Notes: generated from the letters alone by a model not told the origin. A DNA stretch of 64,000 bases from Methylobacter sp. (GCA_030679035.1 JAUXTH010000101.1:62001-126000); one strand, 5' to 3'. Positions 7,885 to 19,144 are shown, numbered from the stretch's first letter. Translations and numbers: made by a program.

Positions 7885-8736
7885 ATGGTATCACCAAATT
7901 ACAAAATCAGAACAATGTCTCGTGATGAAATCAATATTGCCACTGACTGGGCTGCATCCGAAGGATGGAATCCGGGGCTGTATGATGCCGACTGTTTTTA
8001 TACGGCAGACCCGGAAGGATTTCTTGTGGGGGAACTCAATAATGAACCGGTTGCAACTATTTCAGCGGTAAAATACGGTGAGACATTCGGTTTTATCGGG
8101 TTTTATATCGTTAAGCCGGATTATCGCGGACAAGGCTATGGGATTCAAATATGGAATGCTGCTCTTGAACGTTTATCGGGACGAAATATTGGGCTTGATG
8201 GCGTTGTTGCCCAGCAAAGCAATTATAAAAAATCAGGTTTTGAACTCGCTTACCGAAACATCCGCTATGAAGGGGTGAGCGGCGGCGAACCGGCTAAAAA
8301 CCCGGAAATTATTAATTTGTCAGAATTGCCCTTTGCCGCCGTTGAAGCTTACGATCAGCCGTTCTTTCCTGGTAACAGGACCCGGTTTCTAAAATCATGG
8401 CTCAATCAACCCGAAAGTGTTGCATTGGGTATCATGCAAAAAGGAAAGCTTTCAGGCTATGGCATGGTTCGGGCCTGTCGATCGGGATATAAAATCGGAC
8501 CGCTGTTTGCCGATAGCCCTGAGTTAGCGGAGTCTCTTTTTGTTTCTTTGCAAGCCGGGGTTAAGCCGGGAAAACCAATCTATCTGGATGTCCCTGAAAT
8601 GAATCAGGACGCGGTTGCCTTGGCTGAAAAGCATAAGATGAAATTGGTTTTTGAAACAGCAAGAATGTATACAGGTGTCTTTCCTGATTTGCCGCTAAAC
8701 AGGCTTTTTGGGGTTACAACCTTTGAGCTGGGTTGA
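7885..8736 (+). CDS. GNAT-family N-acetyltransferase with a second GNAT-like C-terminal domain
   Basis: The N-terminal ~140 residues are a GNAT domain with the acetyl-CoA loop IVKPDYRGQGYGIQIWNAAL (Arg/Gln-x-x-Gly-x-Gly type, about residues 73-92). The C-terminal half (YGMVRACRSGYKIGPLFAD...MKLVFETARMY) fits the Acetyltransf_18-like module commonly found after such domains. Total length of 283 residues is usual for these tandem proteins. The acceptor substrate is unknown. The start ATG is preceded by GAGG. It ends 54 bp before the stop of the convergent dapE, with an inverted repeat between them. Confidence 0.85.
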   Translation: MVSPNYKIRTMSRDEINIATDWAASEGWNPGLYDADCFYTADPEGFLVGELNNEPVATISAVKYGETFGFIGFYIVKPDYRGQGYGIQIWNAALERLSGRNIGLDGVVAQQSNYKKSGFELAYRNIRYEGVSGGEPAKNPEIINLSELPFAAVEAYDQPFFPGNRTRFLKSWLNQPESVALGIMQKGKLSGYGMVRACRSGYKIGPLFADSPELAESLFVSLQAGVKPGKPIYLDVPEMNQDAVALAEKHKMKLVFETARMYTGVFPDLPLNRLFGVTTFELG

Positions 8737-8752
8737 GGTATAAAAGGAGTAA

Positions 8753-8781
8753 TGTAGAGGAATGCAATGCATCCCTCTACA
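8753..8781. terminator. Inverted repeat between convergent genes, probable bidirectional terminator
   Basis: TGTAGAGGAATGCA followed by ATGCATCCCTCTACA forms an almost perfect 14-bp stem centred at about 8767. It lies between the stop of the GNAT gene (8736) and that of dapE (8790, opposite strand). No long T-run follows on either side, so termination strength is uncertain. Confidence 0.5.
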
Positions 8782-8789
8782 CAAGATAT

Positions 8790-10801
<2,012 letters not shown>

Positions 10802-10820
10802 CGTTGATTCTATAGCGGTT

Positions 10821-11063
10821 TTACAATTGGCTGTTCAGCAATTCGTCTATGCTGGGCAATTGTTTGTCTGTCTTGCAGCGGCTTTTATAAAGATCGACAA
10901 ATTCCATAAAGGCTTGTTCAAGGTCTGCCAGGATTTCTTCTTCGTTTTCACGCTCATCATCCGGAACGTCGGGCGAATCCAGATATTCGTGTTGCAGGGC
11001 GACTTCGCTGTTTAAAGCAAGCGTGGCGTAAATGATGGCATTGTTTGATATGTTGTCGCTCAT
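10821..11063 (-). CDS. Small acidic protein of unknown function
   Basis: An 80-residue soluble protein with no signal or membrane segment. A strongly acidic middle (DSPDVPDDERENEEEILADLEQAF) is predicted to be helical and the end reads QLPSIDELLNSQL. I do not recognise a family. It lies 19 bp upstream of the FMN-reductase/YffB fusion and in the same direction as the whole dap cluster, so it is likely co-transcribed. Confidence 0.6.
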   Translation of the reverse strand: MSDNISNNAIIYATLALNSEVALQHEYLDSPDVPDDERENEEEILADLEQAFMEFVDLYKSRCKTDKQLPSIDELLNSQL

Positions 11064-11111
11064 GGTTGTGGCCTTGGTTAAGTTATTGTAAGGATATAGA
11101 GAGAACTGTTA

Positions 11112-11582
11112 TCAGTCCTGTTCTCTAAAACGAATGGTAAGACCTTGCAAAAAATTCCTTAAAATCTGGTCGCCGCATTCACGGTGATGTTTGTGGTCTT
11201 TTTGCCTGAAAAAAGAGCTGAGTTCGCCTTTGGATAATTCAAAGTCGGCCAGCTTTAAGGTGCTGAGCATATCCTCTTCTTTAAATTCCAGCGCGATACG
11301 CAGTTTCTTGAGTATGGTGTTATTGGTTAGCGGCTCCGGTTTTTTTACCTGCGGGGGCGGATTGTCCTGCTTGCCTCTTCTATAGATAATCAGGCCGTCA
11401 AGAAACTGTTCCATCAGCTTATTGTTAAGCGCGACGTAATCGGCTTCATTATCTTTTTTGAGCAGCTTGAGCAATTCATCCCGGCTTATCTCTACGTCGC
11501 TTAAGGCAAAGATCTCGATCATGGTTTGATCTTTCAGTTCTAAAGCATAGCGTACCCGGCGTAAAACGTCGTTGTTAATCAT
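11112..11582 (-). CDS. DUF1456 family (YehS-like) protein
   Basis: The protein is a tandem of two ~65-residue repeats. Each begins N(D/T)xxLxxxRxALExK and continues with a short acidic segment (IEIFALSDVEISRDELLKLL; LSTLKLADFELSKGELSSFF) and an Fxxx(L/F)GLxIxxR end. This is the DUF1456 pattern of E. coli YehS. Molecular function is unknown. Its start overlaps the stop of the upstream Uma2 gene by 4 nt (ATGA), indicating translational coupling within the minus-strand cluster. Confidence 0.87.
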   Translation of the reverse strand: MINNDVLRRVRYALELKDQTMIEIFALSDVEISRDELLKLLKKDNEADYVALNNKLMEQFLDGLIIYRRGKQDNPPPQVKKPEPLTNNTILKKLRIALEFKEEDMLSTLKLADFELSKGELSSFFRQKDHKHHRECGDQILRNFLQGLTIRFREQD

Positions 11583-12226
11583 GGTTTCTGTATGGTGGGG
11601 TAGGGGGACTGCATAGGGTTAGCATTCGTATCTTGAACAGCGGTTTGATTTTTCTCCTGCAAGAAAGCAAGTACATCGTCATTGTTGACTTGATAGTAAA
11701 TGTCTTCAACAAGAACGGTAACGCCTAATGATTCAAAAGTAATCGCATCGCCAAGATAGTAATAAAAGGATTGCCAATGCTCTTTCTTTTTAAAGACCTC
11801 AATTTCCGCAATGGTTTGATCAATTAAAACATACTCTTCCAATGTCGAAATATTTTGGTATTTCAAACGCTTGGCATTTTTATCAAACTTTCGGGGCGAT
11901 TTGGATAATATCTCGACGATAATGACCGGAGATTGTTTGTAATAGTCAAAGTCTTTATCTTGCTGGCAAACCACCATGACATCGGGATAGAAAAAATCAT
12001 TAGCCACCTTAACTTTCATGTCTGCTATGAAAGTTCTGCAAGGCGTGCCTTTTAATTGATTCTTCAATTCAGCAAATATATTGCCTGCCAGCAAATTATG
12101 AGTTTCACTCGCCCCAGCCATTACATAAGCTTCACCGTCAATGAATTCATGCTTAAATTCTGCAACAAGTTCGCCTTGTAGGTACTCTTCTTCGCTTATC
12201 TTGCTATTTGCGTAGTTTAAGCTCAT
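11579..12226 (-). CDS. Uma2 family (DUF820) nuclease-fold protein
   Basis: Family hallmarks are present: SEEEYLQGELVAEFKHEFIDGEAYVMAGAS at the N-terminus, then FYPDVMVVC and SPVIIVEILSKSPRKFDKNAKRLKYQ, which carry the PD-(D/E)xK core (Asp, Glu and a following Lys), then YVLIDQ and a final strand. Uma2/DUF820 proteins are restriction-endonuclease-fold proteins very abundant in cyanobacteria and present in mobile or expanded sets elsewhere; their target is unknown. The length of 215 residues is at the upper end of normal. It sits between dapD and DUF1456 on the same strand, an unusual insertion in an otherwise housekeeping cluster. Confidence 0.88.
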   Translation of the reverse strand: MSLNYANSKISEEEYLQGELVAEFKHEFIDGEAYVMAGASETHNLLAGNIFAELKNQLKGTPCRTFIADMKVKVANDFFYPDVMVVCQQDKDFDYYKQSPVIIVEILSKSPRKFDKNAKRLKYQNISTLEEYVLIDQTIAEIEVFKKKEHWQSFYYYLGDAITFESLGVTVLVEDIYYQVNNDDVLAFLQEKNQTAVQDTNANPMQSPYPTIQKP

Positions 12227-12267
12227 TGGCTTTCTCCTGTTTTGGCATGGTGCGAGTCAGGTTCCGC

Positions 12268-13086
12268 TTAATCCCTCAGTAGCTCATTGATACCGGTTTT
12301 GCTGCGGGTTCTTTCATCAACCTGTTTGATGATAACCGCGCAATACAAACTGTATTTGCCGTCTGCTGATGGCAGGTTGCCTGCAACCACGACTGAACCT
12401 GCCGGAATGCGGCCATAGCTGACTTCGCCGGTCATGCGGTTGAAGATTTTGGTGCTTTGACCGATGTAAACGCCCATCGAAATGACCGAACCTTCTTCAA
12501 CGACAACGCCCTCGACGATTTCCGAACGTGCGCCGATAAAACAGTTGTCTTCAATGATCGTTGGGCCTGCTTGCAAGGGTTCCAGAACGCCGCCGATGCC
12601 GACGCCGCCGGACAGATGCACGTTTTTGCCGATTTGAGCGCAAGAACCGACGCTGGCCCAAGTGTCGACCATCGTACCGCTGTCGACATAGCCGCCGATG
12701 TTGACGAACGAGGGCATCAGTATCGCGCCGGGTGCAATGTAAGCGCCGTGACGGACAACGGCATTAGGCACGACGCGTACGCCGGAGTTTGCAAAATCTT
12801 CTGGCGAGTAAGTGCTGAACTTTGCTTCAACCTTGTCGTAATAACGGGTGTTGCCGCCTTCCATGACGCGGTTTTCGTTGATTCTGAACGACAGCAACAC
12901 GGCTTTTTTCAGCCATTGGTTGACGACCCATGCGCCGCTGGTTTTTTCGGCGACACGGGCTTTGCCGCTGTCCAATAAGTTGATCGATTCTTCGACGGCT
13001 GAACGCACTTCGGCGGAAACGCTCGACGGTGAGATGTCGGCACGGTTTTCAAAGGCGTCGTTAATGATTTGTTCTAGTTGTGACAT
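12268..13086 (-). CDS. dapD: 2,3,4,5-tetrahydropyridine-2,6-dicarboxylate N-succinyltransferase
   Basis: DapD transfers succinyl from succinyl-CoA to tetrahydrodipicolinate, the first committed step of the succinylase branch to diaminopimelate. The 272-residue product has the full DapD pattern: N-terminal helical part, then the left-handed beta-helix of hexapeptide repeats ([61 protein letters not shown]), ending in [16 protein letters not shown]. Length is typical. It lies 9 bp downstream of dapC and upstream of the Uma2 gene on the minus strand. Confidence 0.97.
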   Translation of the reverse strand: MSQLEQIINDAFENRADISPSSVSAEVRSAVEESINLLDSGKARVAEKTSGAWVVNQWLKKAVLLSFRINENRVMEGGNTRYYDKVEAKFSTYSPEDFANSGVRVVPNAVVRHGAYIAPGAILMPSFVNIGGYVDSGTMVDTWASVGSCAQIGKNVHLSGGVGIGGVLEPLQAGPTIIEDNCFIGARSEIVEGVVVEEGSVISMGVYIGQSTKIFNRMTGEVSYGRIPAGSVVVAGNLPSADGKYSLYCAVIIKQVDERTRSKTGINELLRD

Positions 13087-13095
13087 GGTTCTTCT

Positions 13096-14295
13096 TTATA
13101 AAGAGTTAAGGAAATTTTTTATGCGTTGCGCGGCTTCGATGCATTCATCCAGGGGGGCAACCAGGGCAATCCTGACATGGTTAAGGCCGGGATTAATGCC
13201 GCCAAAATCGCGGGATAAGTAACTGCCGGGCAGCACAGTGATGTTTTGTTGAGCGAACAGCTGCCGGGCGAATTCGGTATCTGCAATCGGCGTTTTCAAC
13301 CAGACATAAAAACTGGCAGGCGGCTTAATGACGGTGCAAACATCGCCAAGAATATCGATGAAGGCGGCGAATTTTTCGCGGTATAAACGACGGTTTTCGA
13401 TGACGTGATGCTCATCCTGCCAAGCTTGAATGCTGGCATGTTGGGTAGGCAAGGGCATCGCGCAGCCGTGATAAGTCCGGTATTGAAAATAGTGTTTCAA
13501 TAGCTCGGCATCGCCTGCGACAAAGCCCGAGCGCAAACCCGGCGCGTTGGAGCGTTTGGATAAGCTGTGGAAAATAACGCAACGCTTGAATGCCGAGTTA
13601 CCCATGTTATAGGCGGTTTGCAGCAAGCCCGGCGGCGGGTTGCTCTCGTCGTCATAGATTTCGGTGTAGCACTCGTCGGAGGCAATCACAAAATCGTATT
13701 TTGCCGCCAGATTGAGCAGCTTTTCGTGGCTGGCTTGATCGATCACCGAGCCGGTCGGGTTGCCGGGCGAGCAAATGTAAATCAACTGGCAGCGTTGCCA
13801 AATTTCATCAGGCACCGCATCAAAATCCGGCAAGTAGCCGGAGTCTTCCAGGGTGTTCAGGAAATAGGGCTCAGCCCCTGCCAGCAAGGCCGCGCCTTCA
13901 TAAATCTGGTAAAACGGGTTCGGCATGATGACCACGGGAGAAGCCTTGGTTGGGTCAATCAGGCACTGGGCAAACGAAAACAACGCTTCACGCGTACCGT
14001 TGACCGGCAAAATCTGGGTTTCAGCATTAACAGCATCAGCCGGAATCTGAAAACGACGGCTGATCCATCCGGCTATCGCCTGCCTGAGTTCCGGTATGCC
14101 TTTAGTGGTTGGATAGTTAGCCAAACCATGCAAATGGGTTAACAGCGCTTCCTGGATTAAATGCGGCGTGGCATGAGTCGGCTCGCCCATCGACAGGGCG
14201 ATATGCGACTTGTTTTCAGGCGGAACGATGCCTTGCTTAAGTTGCGCCAGTTTTTCAAACGGGTAGGGATGTAAGTGTTTTAAATTGGGGGTCAT
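13096..14295 (-). CDS. dapC: Succinyldiaminopimelate aminotransferase
   Basis: A class I/II PLP-dependent aminotransferase of 399 residues: ALSMGEPTHATPHLIQEAL at the N-terminus, GTREALFSFAQC, VIMPNPFYQIYEGAALLAGAE, YICSPGNPTGSVI, ASDECYTEIY, and SLSKRSNAPGLRSGFVAGD with the PLP lysine. These match the proteobacterial DapC type that makes N-succinyl-diaminopimelate. Neighbouring dapD (9 bp) and dapE support the role. It starts 3 bp after the stop of the M48 lipoprotein gene, so it may be read from that gene's promoter. Confidence 0.92.
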   Translation of the reverse strand: MTPNLKHLHPYPFEKLAQLKQGIVPPENKSHIALSMGEPTHATPHLIQEALLTHLHGLANYPTTKGIPELRQAIAGWISRRFQIPADAVNAETQILPVNGTREALFSFAQCLIDPTKASPVVIMPNPFYQIYEGAALLAGAEPYFLNTLEDSGYLPDFDAVPDEIWQRCQLIYICSPGNPTGSVIDQASHEKLLNLAAKYDFVIASDECYTEIYDDESNPPPGLLQTAYNMGNSAFKRCVIFHSLSKRSNAPGLRSGFVAGDAELLKHYFQYRTYHGCAMPLPTQHASIQAWQDEHHVIENRRLYREKFAAFIDILGDVCTVIKPPASFYVWLKTPIADTEFARQLFAQQNITVLPGSYLSRDFGGINPGLNHVRIALVAPLDECIEAAQRIKNFLNSL

Positions 14296-14298
14296 CGA

Positions 14299-15081
14299 TT
14301 AATTGCAATGCGGTTGTTTACCCGCAGCTTGAGCTTGCTGGAATAGCTCAGTGGCATGCGGCATGTGCCTTACCAAGTCCTGAATGCGTGTCGCATGCGA
14401 GGGGTGGGTGGACATGAATTCTATCGGTTGCCGGCCTTGCGAGGCCTGTTCCATCTTCTGCCACAAGGCGATGCTTTGCTTTGGATCAAAGCCGGATTTC
14501 GCCATTAAATCCACGCCGATCATGTCGGCTTCGCTTTCATGGATGCGGCTGTAAGGCATCAGTATGCCGTATTGCGCGCCGACACCCAACAGACCCAGTG
14601 CCGTTTGACCCAAGGTTGTTTGCGGTGCACTGACCGCCTGGATGAGGCTCATGCCCGAACTAACCGCCATTTCTTGCGAGGCACGTTCATTGCTGTGTTT
14701 GGCGAGGACGTGGCCGATTTCATGGCCGATGACCGCAGCCAATTGATCTTGATTTTCGACCAATGTGATCATGCCGGTATGTACGCCGATTTTGTTGCCG
14801 GGCAGGGCAAAGGCGTTTGGCGAGGCATCTTCAAACACCACGACTTCCCAATTGCCGCCGGTTTGCTGGGTGATTGCCCCGGCAATGCAGCTCGCAATCT
14901 GGTTGTATTTGCTGTTAGTGCTGATAGGTTTTTGTTTTTTTAAATTATCAAAAGCCTGCAAGCCCATTTGGTCGACTTGTGAATCAGACAAGAACATGAA
15001 TTGGCTTCTGCCGGTAGGGCTGGTTATACAGGCGTTTAATAGGCAGGCAGTTGCCAGAACTGGGAATATTTTTTTGAACAT
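14299..15081 (-). CDS. M48-family metalloprotease lipoprotein (LoiP/YcaL-like)
   Basis: The N-terminus is a lipoprotein signal with lipobox LLNAC (Cys18), so the protein is probably anchored in the outer or inner membrane facing the periplasm. The zinc motif HEIGHVLAKHSNE is intact, with the third ligand glutamate in YSRIHESEADMIGVDLMAK and SGFDPKQSIALWQKM following, as in the M48 peptidases of the LoiP type. Length (260 residues) fits. Such proteases take part in envelope protein quality control. The window has a second M48 protease (bepA, 55731-57188). It is immediately upstream of dapC. Confidence 0.9.
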   Translation of the reverse strand: MFKKIFPVLATACLLNACITSPTGRSQFMFLSDSQVDQMGLQAFDNLKKQKPISTNSKYNQIASCIAGAITQQTGGNWEVVVFEDASPNAFALPGNKIGVHTGMITLVENQDQLAAVIGHEIGHVLAKHSNERASQEMAVSSGMSLIQAVSAPQTTLGQTALGLLGVGAQYGILMPYSRIHESEADMIGVDLMAKSGFDPKQSIALWQKMEQASQGRQPIEFMSTHPSHATRIQDLVRHMPHATELFQQAQAAGKQPHCN

Positions 15082-15153
15082 AAAAAATGACCGGTAGTTT
15101 CTGATATACCGATCATTTTAACGTAACTTTTTATCTGAGGTTTAAAAATGTAC

Positions 15154-15639
15154 TTATTTGAGAATTTTGGCGAACATCGCTTCGTAGTCTTCTTTTGACA
15201 ATACGCCGCTGACCCCGGCGCGCTGATGCGCCTTATCGAAGAAATAGGTTCTGGGCAGCTCGCCATACCATTTGGGATCGATTTCAAATTGCAGTTTCTG
15301 GGTGTTTTCTTCCGCATAGACCCAGTTTTCAATATCGGACAATTGATTCTTTTCCAGGATTTGCTGGATTTGTTCGGCGGCGGATAACTCATCTGCCGCC
15401 AGCATGACCATTTTAAGTTCAGGCCTGTTTTTATGAATACTGCTTAATAGCGCCATGTCTTTCAGGCACGAAGAGCAGTTGATGGACCAGACCACCAGCA
15501 TGAACGGCTGGTTGGCGTTGCTTGCCAATATTTGCTGGTAACTTCCCGAGACAAATGCTGATGGGGCGGCTTGCACCTGAATATTAAAAACGGTTAATAA
15601 AATAAATGCCAAGGCTGGGGAAAGTTTTTTTAAGTTCAT
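15154..15639 (-). CDS. Exported thioredoxin-fold (TlpA-like) protein
   Basis: The second methionine (15639) is chosen as start: it gives a clean signal peptide MNLKKLSPALAFILL...VQAA, and GGAATCC lies just upstream. The mature domain has the thioredoxin pattern FMLVVWSINCSSCLKDMALL with a CxxC (CSSC), a cis-proline region GELPRTYFFDK and a C-terminal helix. It is therefore likely a periplasmic thiol-disulfide oxidoreductase or reductant-delivery protein. Its partner is unknown. It is divergent from sdhC. Confidence 0.82.
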   Translation of the reverse strand: MNLKKLSPALAFILLTVFNIQVQAAPSAFVSGSYQQILASNANQPFMLVVWSINCSSCLKDMALLSSIHKNRPELKMVMLAADELSAAEQIQQILEKNQLSDIENWVYAEENTQKLQFEIDPKWYGELPRTYFFDKAHQRAGVSGVLSKEDYEAMFAKILK

Positions 15640-15967
15640 GATTGGATTCCATGTAAACAATTGTCTGTTTGGCTTGCTTTGGCACTGCCCTGATAGCCTT
15701 TGTAATTGAGGTATTTCATTTGATGATGTCGTTCAGTGTTTATTTTGTAATAAACATATCATCTATTTTGTTTATCATCAAAGTTCGTTCCTGGTCTCAA
15801 TATAAACAGCGGTACATTTCCCCGGTTTTTACCTTAGCGGACATCTGCAATATGTGGTAAAACATGGTTCAACTGACTCTACCTGCTATGGCGGCTAAAC
15901 AAAGAACGTTTCACATCGACTTTAGATTTGGAAGACCATTAAGTTAACACAACCATCGGATAACACT
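15640..15967. other. Divergent intergenic region upstream of the sdh operon
   Basis: About 330 bp between the thioredoxin-like gene (minus) and sdhC (plus). It is AT-rich around 15730-15780 and presumably holds the promoters of both. Short open frames here show no family features and no good ribosome-binding site, and I do not call them genes. No clear operator was identified. Confidence 0.4.
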
Positions 15968-16357
15968 ATGGCGATAAATACCAACAGACCCACATCCCCG
16001 CATTTGCAAGTCTACCGACTGCCTTTAACTGGCATTATTTCCATTACCCACCGCATGACCGGCGTTATGCTTTCAGCCGGTTTGGTCTTATTCGTTTATG
16101 TTATTTCGGCGTTGGCAGGCGGTGAAGATTCTTACACGGCAATGCAGGCGGTTATGAATCTATGGCTGCTCAAACTGGTATGCTGGGGTTTTGTTTATGC
16201 GCTGTTTTTCCATCTGTGCCACGGCATTCGTCATTTGATTTGGGATGCAGGCAGCAGCTTTGAACTTGAAACGCTAAACCGCTACGCCATGATTGAACTG
16301 GCGGCTTCATTGGCGCTGACTTTAATGACTTTTGCGTGGGGATGTTATGGACTATAG
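15968..16357 (+). CDS. sdhC: Succinate dehydrogenase cytochrome b556 subunit
   Basis: SdhC is a membrane anchor of complex II that binds haem b and ubiquinone. The 129-residue protein begins with the family signature NRPTSPHLQVYRLPLTGIISITHRMTGV and has three membrane helices. HLCHGIRHLIWD carries the haem-ligand histidine. Length is typical. It is the first gene of the sdhC-sdhD-sdhA-[toxin-antitoxin]-sdhB-sdhE unit and overlaps sdhD by 11 nt. Confidence 0.97.
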   Translation: MAINTNRPTSPHLQVYRLPLTGIISITHRMTGVMLSAGLVLFVYVISALAGGEDSYTAMQAVMNLWLLKLVCWGFVYALFFHLCHGIRHLIWDAGSSFELETLNRYAMIELAASLALTLMTFAWGCYGL

Positions 16358-16727
16358 AACGCCGTTATCCAGGGTTCGGGGCCTGGGTTCTGCAAAAAGC
16401 GGAACCACACACTGGTGGATGCAACGCGTCACCGCCGTGGCGCTGATTCCGTTGTCTTTTTGGCTGATCTACTTTCTGGGTTTGAGTTTAACCGTCCCCT
16501 ATCAACAAACCGTGGCTTGGTTGGCGACACCTATTAATAGCGTCTGCATCGTGGCGTGGATCATCGCCGTTTTCTACCACGCCGCGTTGGGTTTGCAGGT
16601 GGTGATTGAAGATTATATAGCCGCCGAAGGCCCCAAGATCATCTCAATCTGGGCCGTCAATCTGGCTTTCTTGTTTTTGGCGATTGCGGCCCTGCTGGCT
16701 GTGTTTCGCATCGTATCGATAGGGTGA
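16347..16727 (+). CDS. sdhD: Succinate dehydrogenase hydrophobic membrane anchor subunit
   Basis: SdhD pairs with SdhC to bind haem and quinone. The ATG at 16347 starts MDYRTPLSRVRGLGSAKSGT, the usual SdhD N-terminus; an upstream TTG in frame is not needed. Three hydrophobic helices follow and AVFYHAALGLQVVIEDYI is the conserved third-helix motif with the histidine. It overlaps sdhC by 11 nt and is followed by sdhA after 3 bp. Confidence 0.96.
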   Translation: MDYRTPLSRVRGLGSAKSGTTHWWMQRVTAVALIPLSFWLIYFLGLSLTVPYQQTVAWLATPINSVCIVAWIIAVFYHAALGLQVVIEDYIAAEGPKIISIWAVNLAFLFLAIAALLAVFRIVSIG

Positions 16728-16730
16728 TTC

Positions 16731-18515
16731 ATGGCAGCAGATTATAAAATTATTGAACATACTTATGATGTAGTCGTAGTCGGCGCAGGCGGCGCGGGTC
16801 TTCGCGCTACCTTAGGTATGGCGGAAAAAGGCCTTAAAACCGCCTGCATCACCAAAGTATTCCCCACCCGCAGCCATACCGTCGCCGCGCAAGGCGGCAT
16901 CAGCGCCGCGCTGGGCAACATGGGCGAGGACGACTGGCGCTTCCACATGTACGATACAGTCAAAGGCTCCGACTGGTTGGGTGATCAAGACGCAATCGAA
17001 TACATGTGCCGAGAAGCCATCCCCGCCGTGATTGAGCTGGAACATTACGGTGTCCCTTTTTCGCGCACCGCCGACGGCAAAATCTACCAGCGTGCGTTCG
17101 GCGGCATGACCACGCATTACGGCAAAGGACTGGCGCAACGCACTTGCGCGGCGGCCGACAAAACCGGCCACGCTATTTTGCATACCTTGTACCAGCAGTC
17201 GTTAAAACATAAGGCCGAATTCTTCGTCGAATACATCGCGCTGGATTTGATCATGGAAGACGGCGAATGTCGCGGCATTCTGGCCTGGTGTCTGGATGAC
17301 GGCTCGCTGCATTTGTTCAAATCCCAGATGACCGTGTTGGCGACCGGCGGCTACGGGCGCACGTTTTTTTCCTGCACCTCGGCGCATACCGTGACCGGCG
17401 ACGGCAATGCGATGGTGTTGCGCGCAGGTTTGCCGTTGCAGGATATGGAGTTCATCCAGTTCCACCCGACCGGCATTTACGGCGCAGGCTGTTTGATTAC
17501 CGAAGGCGTAAGAGGCGAGGGTGGTTACCTGACCAACTCGGAAGGCGAGCGCTTCATGGAACGCTATGCGCCATCGGCCAAAGACCTCGCTTCACGCGAT
17601 GTGGTCAGCCGCGCGATGACGATAGAAATAGAAGAGGGCCGAGGCGTAGGGCCGCTGAAAGACCACATCTATCTGCATATCGAACATCTTGATCCGGCCA
17701 TCATTCACGAACGCTTACCGGGCATTGCCGACTTATCAAGAATTTTTGCCAATGTCGACATCACCAAAGAGCCGATGCCCGTGCTGCCGACCGTGCATTA
17801 CAACATGGGCGGCATTCCGACCAATTACAAAGCCGAAGTCGTCACCTTGAATGGCGACGATCCCGATGCGGTGGTGCCGGGCCTGATGGCAATCGGCGAG
17901 GCGGCTTGCGTTTCCGTGCATGGCGCAAACCGGCTGGGCTCAAACTCGCTGCTCGATCTGGTGGTGTTCGGCCGCTCCGCCGCGATACGCTGTGCGGAGC
18001 TGATCAAACCCGGATCAAGGCAAAAACCGTTGGCGAGCAATGCTTGCGACAAAGCCCTCGCCCGTTTCGATAAAATCCGCAATGCCAACGGCAGTCGCAG
18101 CACCTCCGATATTCGCCTGGACATGCAAAAAGTCATGCAAGCCAAAGCGGCGGTGTTCAGAACCGGTTCCACGCTGACCGAAGGCATTGACGCGATGGCG
18201 GAAGTCAGAAAAACCTTTGCCGATGTTAAAGTAGCCGACAAATCCCTGATTTGGAATACCGACTTGGTCGAAACGCTGGAGCTGGATAACTTGCTGAGCC
18301 AAGCCACCGTGGCGATCAACGCGGCAGGCAACCGAACCGAGAGCCGGGGTGGTCATGCACGGGAAGATTTCCCGAACCGCGATGACGAAAATTGGCTGAA
18401 GCACACCCTGACTTGGCTGACTGATGACCAAGTTAAAATCGATTACAGGCCGGTACACATGTATACCTTGACCGACGAAGTCGACGTTATTCCACCCAAA
18501 GAGAGAGTTTATTAA
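16731..18515 (+). CDS. sdhA: Succinate dehydrogenase flavoprotein subunit
   Basis: SdhA oxidises succinate to fumarate with covalently bound FAD. The 594-residue product has the dinucleotide fold [18 protein letters not shown], the FAD-attachment histidine in [18 protein letters not shown], substrate-site [16 protein letters not shown] and RGEGGYL, and [19 protein letters not shown]. The C-terminal [19 protein letters not shown] is also conserved. Length is as expected, ending [13 protein letters not shown]. Its stop is followed not by sdhB but by a toxin-antitoxin pair 22 bp downstream. Confidence 0.98.
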   Translation: MAADYKIIEHTYDVVVVGAGGAGLRATLGMAEKGLKTACITKVFPTRSHTVAAQGGISAALGNMGEDDWRFHMYDTVKGSDWLGDQDAIEYMCREAIPAVIELEHYGVPFSRTADGKIYQRAFGGMTTHYGKGLAQRTCAAADKTGHAILHTLYQQSLKHKAEFFVEYIALDLIMEDGECRGILAWCLDDGSLHLFKSQMTVLATGGYGRTFFSCTSAHTVTGDGNAMVLRAGLPLQDMEFIQFHPTGIYGAGCLITEGVRGEGGYLTNSEGERFMERYAPSAKDLASRDVVSRAMTIEIEEGRGVGPLKDHIYLHIEHLDPAIIHERLPGIADLSRIFANVDITKEPMPVLPTVHYNMGGIPTNYKAEVVTLNGDDPDAVVPGLMAIGEAACVSVHGANRLGSNSLLDLVVFGRSAAIRCAELIKPGSRQKPLASNACDKALARFDKIRNANGSRSTSDIRLDMQKVMQAKAAVFRTGSTLTEGIDAMAEVRKTFADVKVADKSLIWNTDLVETLELDNLLSQATVAINAAGNRTESRGGHAREDFPNRDDENWLKHTLTWLTDDQVKIDYRPVHMYTLTDEVDVIPPKERVY

Positions 18516-18537
18516 CACACGCTTTGAGAGACATGAC

Positions 18538-18771
18538 ATGAAAACACTCACATTGGAAATAGACGACAGCATCTATAATCAAGTCATTAGTTTTTTAAAT
18601 TTATTGCCGGAAAAAAAATGCCATATTGTTGAAACATTGCCTGCTTTATCAAGCGATGACAAACAACTGTCTATCAAGTCGGCATTCGGTTTAATAAAAA
18701 CTCCCATCACTGCTACGTTGGCGGATATTGAGCAAGGTATTGTCGAGGGGGCAATAAGTGATAGCGATTGA
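18538..18771 (+). CDS. Antitoxin (VapB-like) inserted in the sdh operon
   Basis: A 77-residue protein starting MKTLTLEIDDSIYNQVISFL, a strand-helix opening typical of short DNA-binding antitoxins placed before PIN toxins, followed by a variable region and an acidic tail ([16 protein letters not shown]) likely to bind the toxin. A purine-rich site (GAGAGA) precedes the ATG. It overlaps the PIN gene by 14 nt. It lies 22 bp after sdhA and in the same direction, so it must be transcribed with the sdh message unless it also has its own promoter. Confidence 0.8.
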   Translation: MKTLTLEIDDSIYNQVISFLNLLPEKKCHIVETLPALSSDDKQLSIKSAFGLIKTPITATLADIEQGIVEGAISDSD

Positions 18772-19144
18772 TACTAATGTGCTAGTTCGGGTCATTGTCG
18801 AAGATACCGGGCAGCCTGAACAAACAAAAATCGCTCGCGATTTGGTTGAAAATGCCGAGAAAGTCTATCTCACTCAAATCGTACAAATCGAATGCACTTG
18901 GGTGTTGGCAAAAGTTTATAAAACAGATAATGCCACCTTATTGGCGGTGCTTGAACATTTGCTGATTAATCCCGCATTTATTCTGCAACGTCCTGAACCC
19001 TTTAAAGCTGCTATTGATTTATTTCGGCTAGGTCATGCAGATTTTGCCGATTGTTTGATTTTGACCGAAAGCTCATACCTTGATGCGGTCTTATATACCT
19101 TTGATAAACGCTTAGGTCGGCATAGCAATACAAGGTTGTTATGA
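18758..19144 (+). CDS. PIN-domain toxin (VapC-like) inserted in the sdh operon
   Basis: The 128 residues form a PIN domain: [13 protein letters not shown] (first Asp), [14 protein letters not shown] (Glu), [17 protein letters not shown] (Asp pair) and [10 protein letters not shown] (last Asp). All acidic residues expected for the Mg-dependent ribonuclease site are present. The start is a GTG within the antitoxin gene. Family members cut tRNA or rRNA; the target here is unknown. The gene ends 37 bp before sdhB, leaving the sdhB ribosome-binding site (AGAAGAG) intact. Confidence 0.9.
   Translation: MIAIDTNVLVRVIVEDTGQPEQTKIARDLVENAEKVYLTQIVQIECTWVLAKVYKTDNATLLAVLEHLLINPAFILQRPEPFKAAIDLFRLGHADFADCLILTESSYLDAVLYTFDKRLGRHSNTRLL

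Noticed and set aside
15669-15860. Small hydrophobic open frame upstream of sdhC
   Set aside because: No ribosome-binding site or family feature, and it fills the divergent promoter region.
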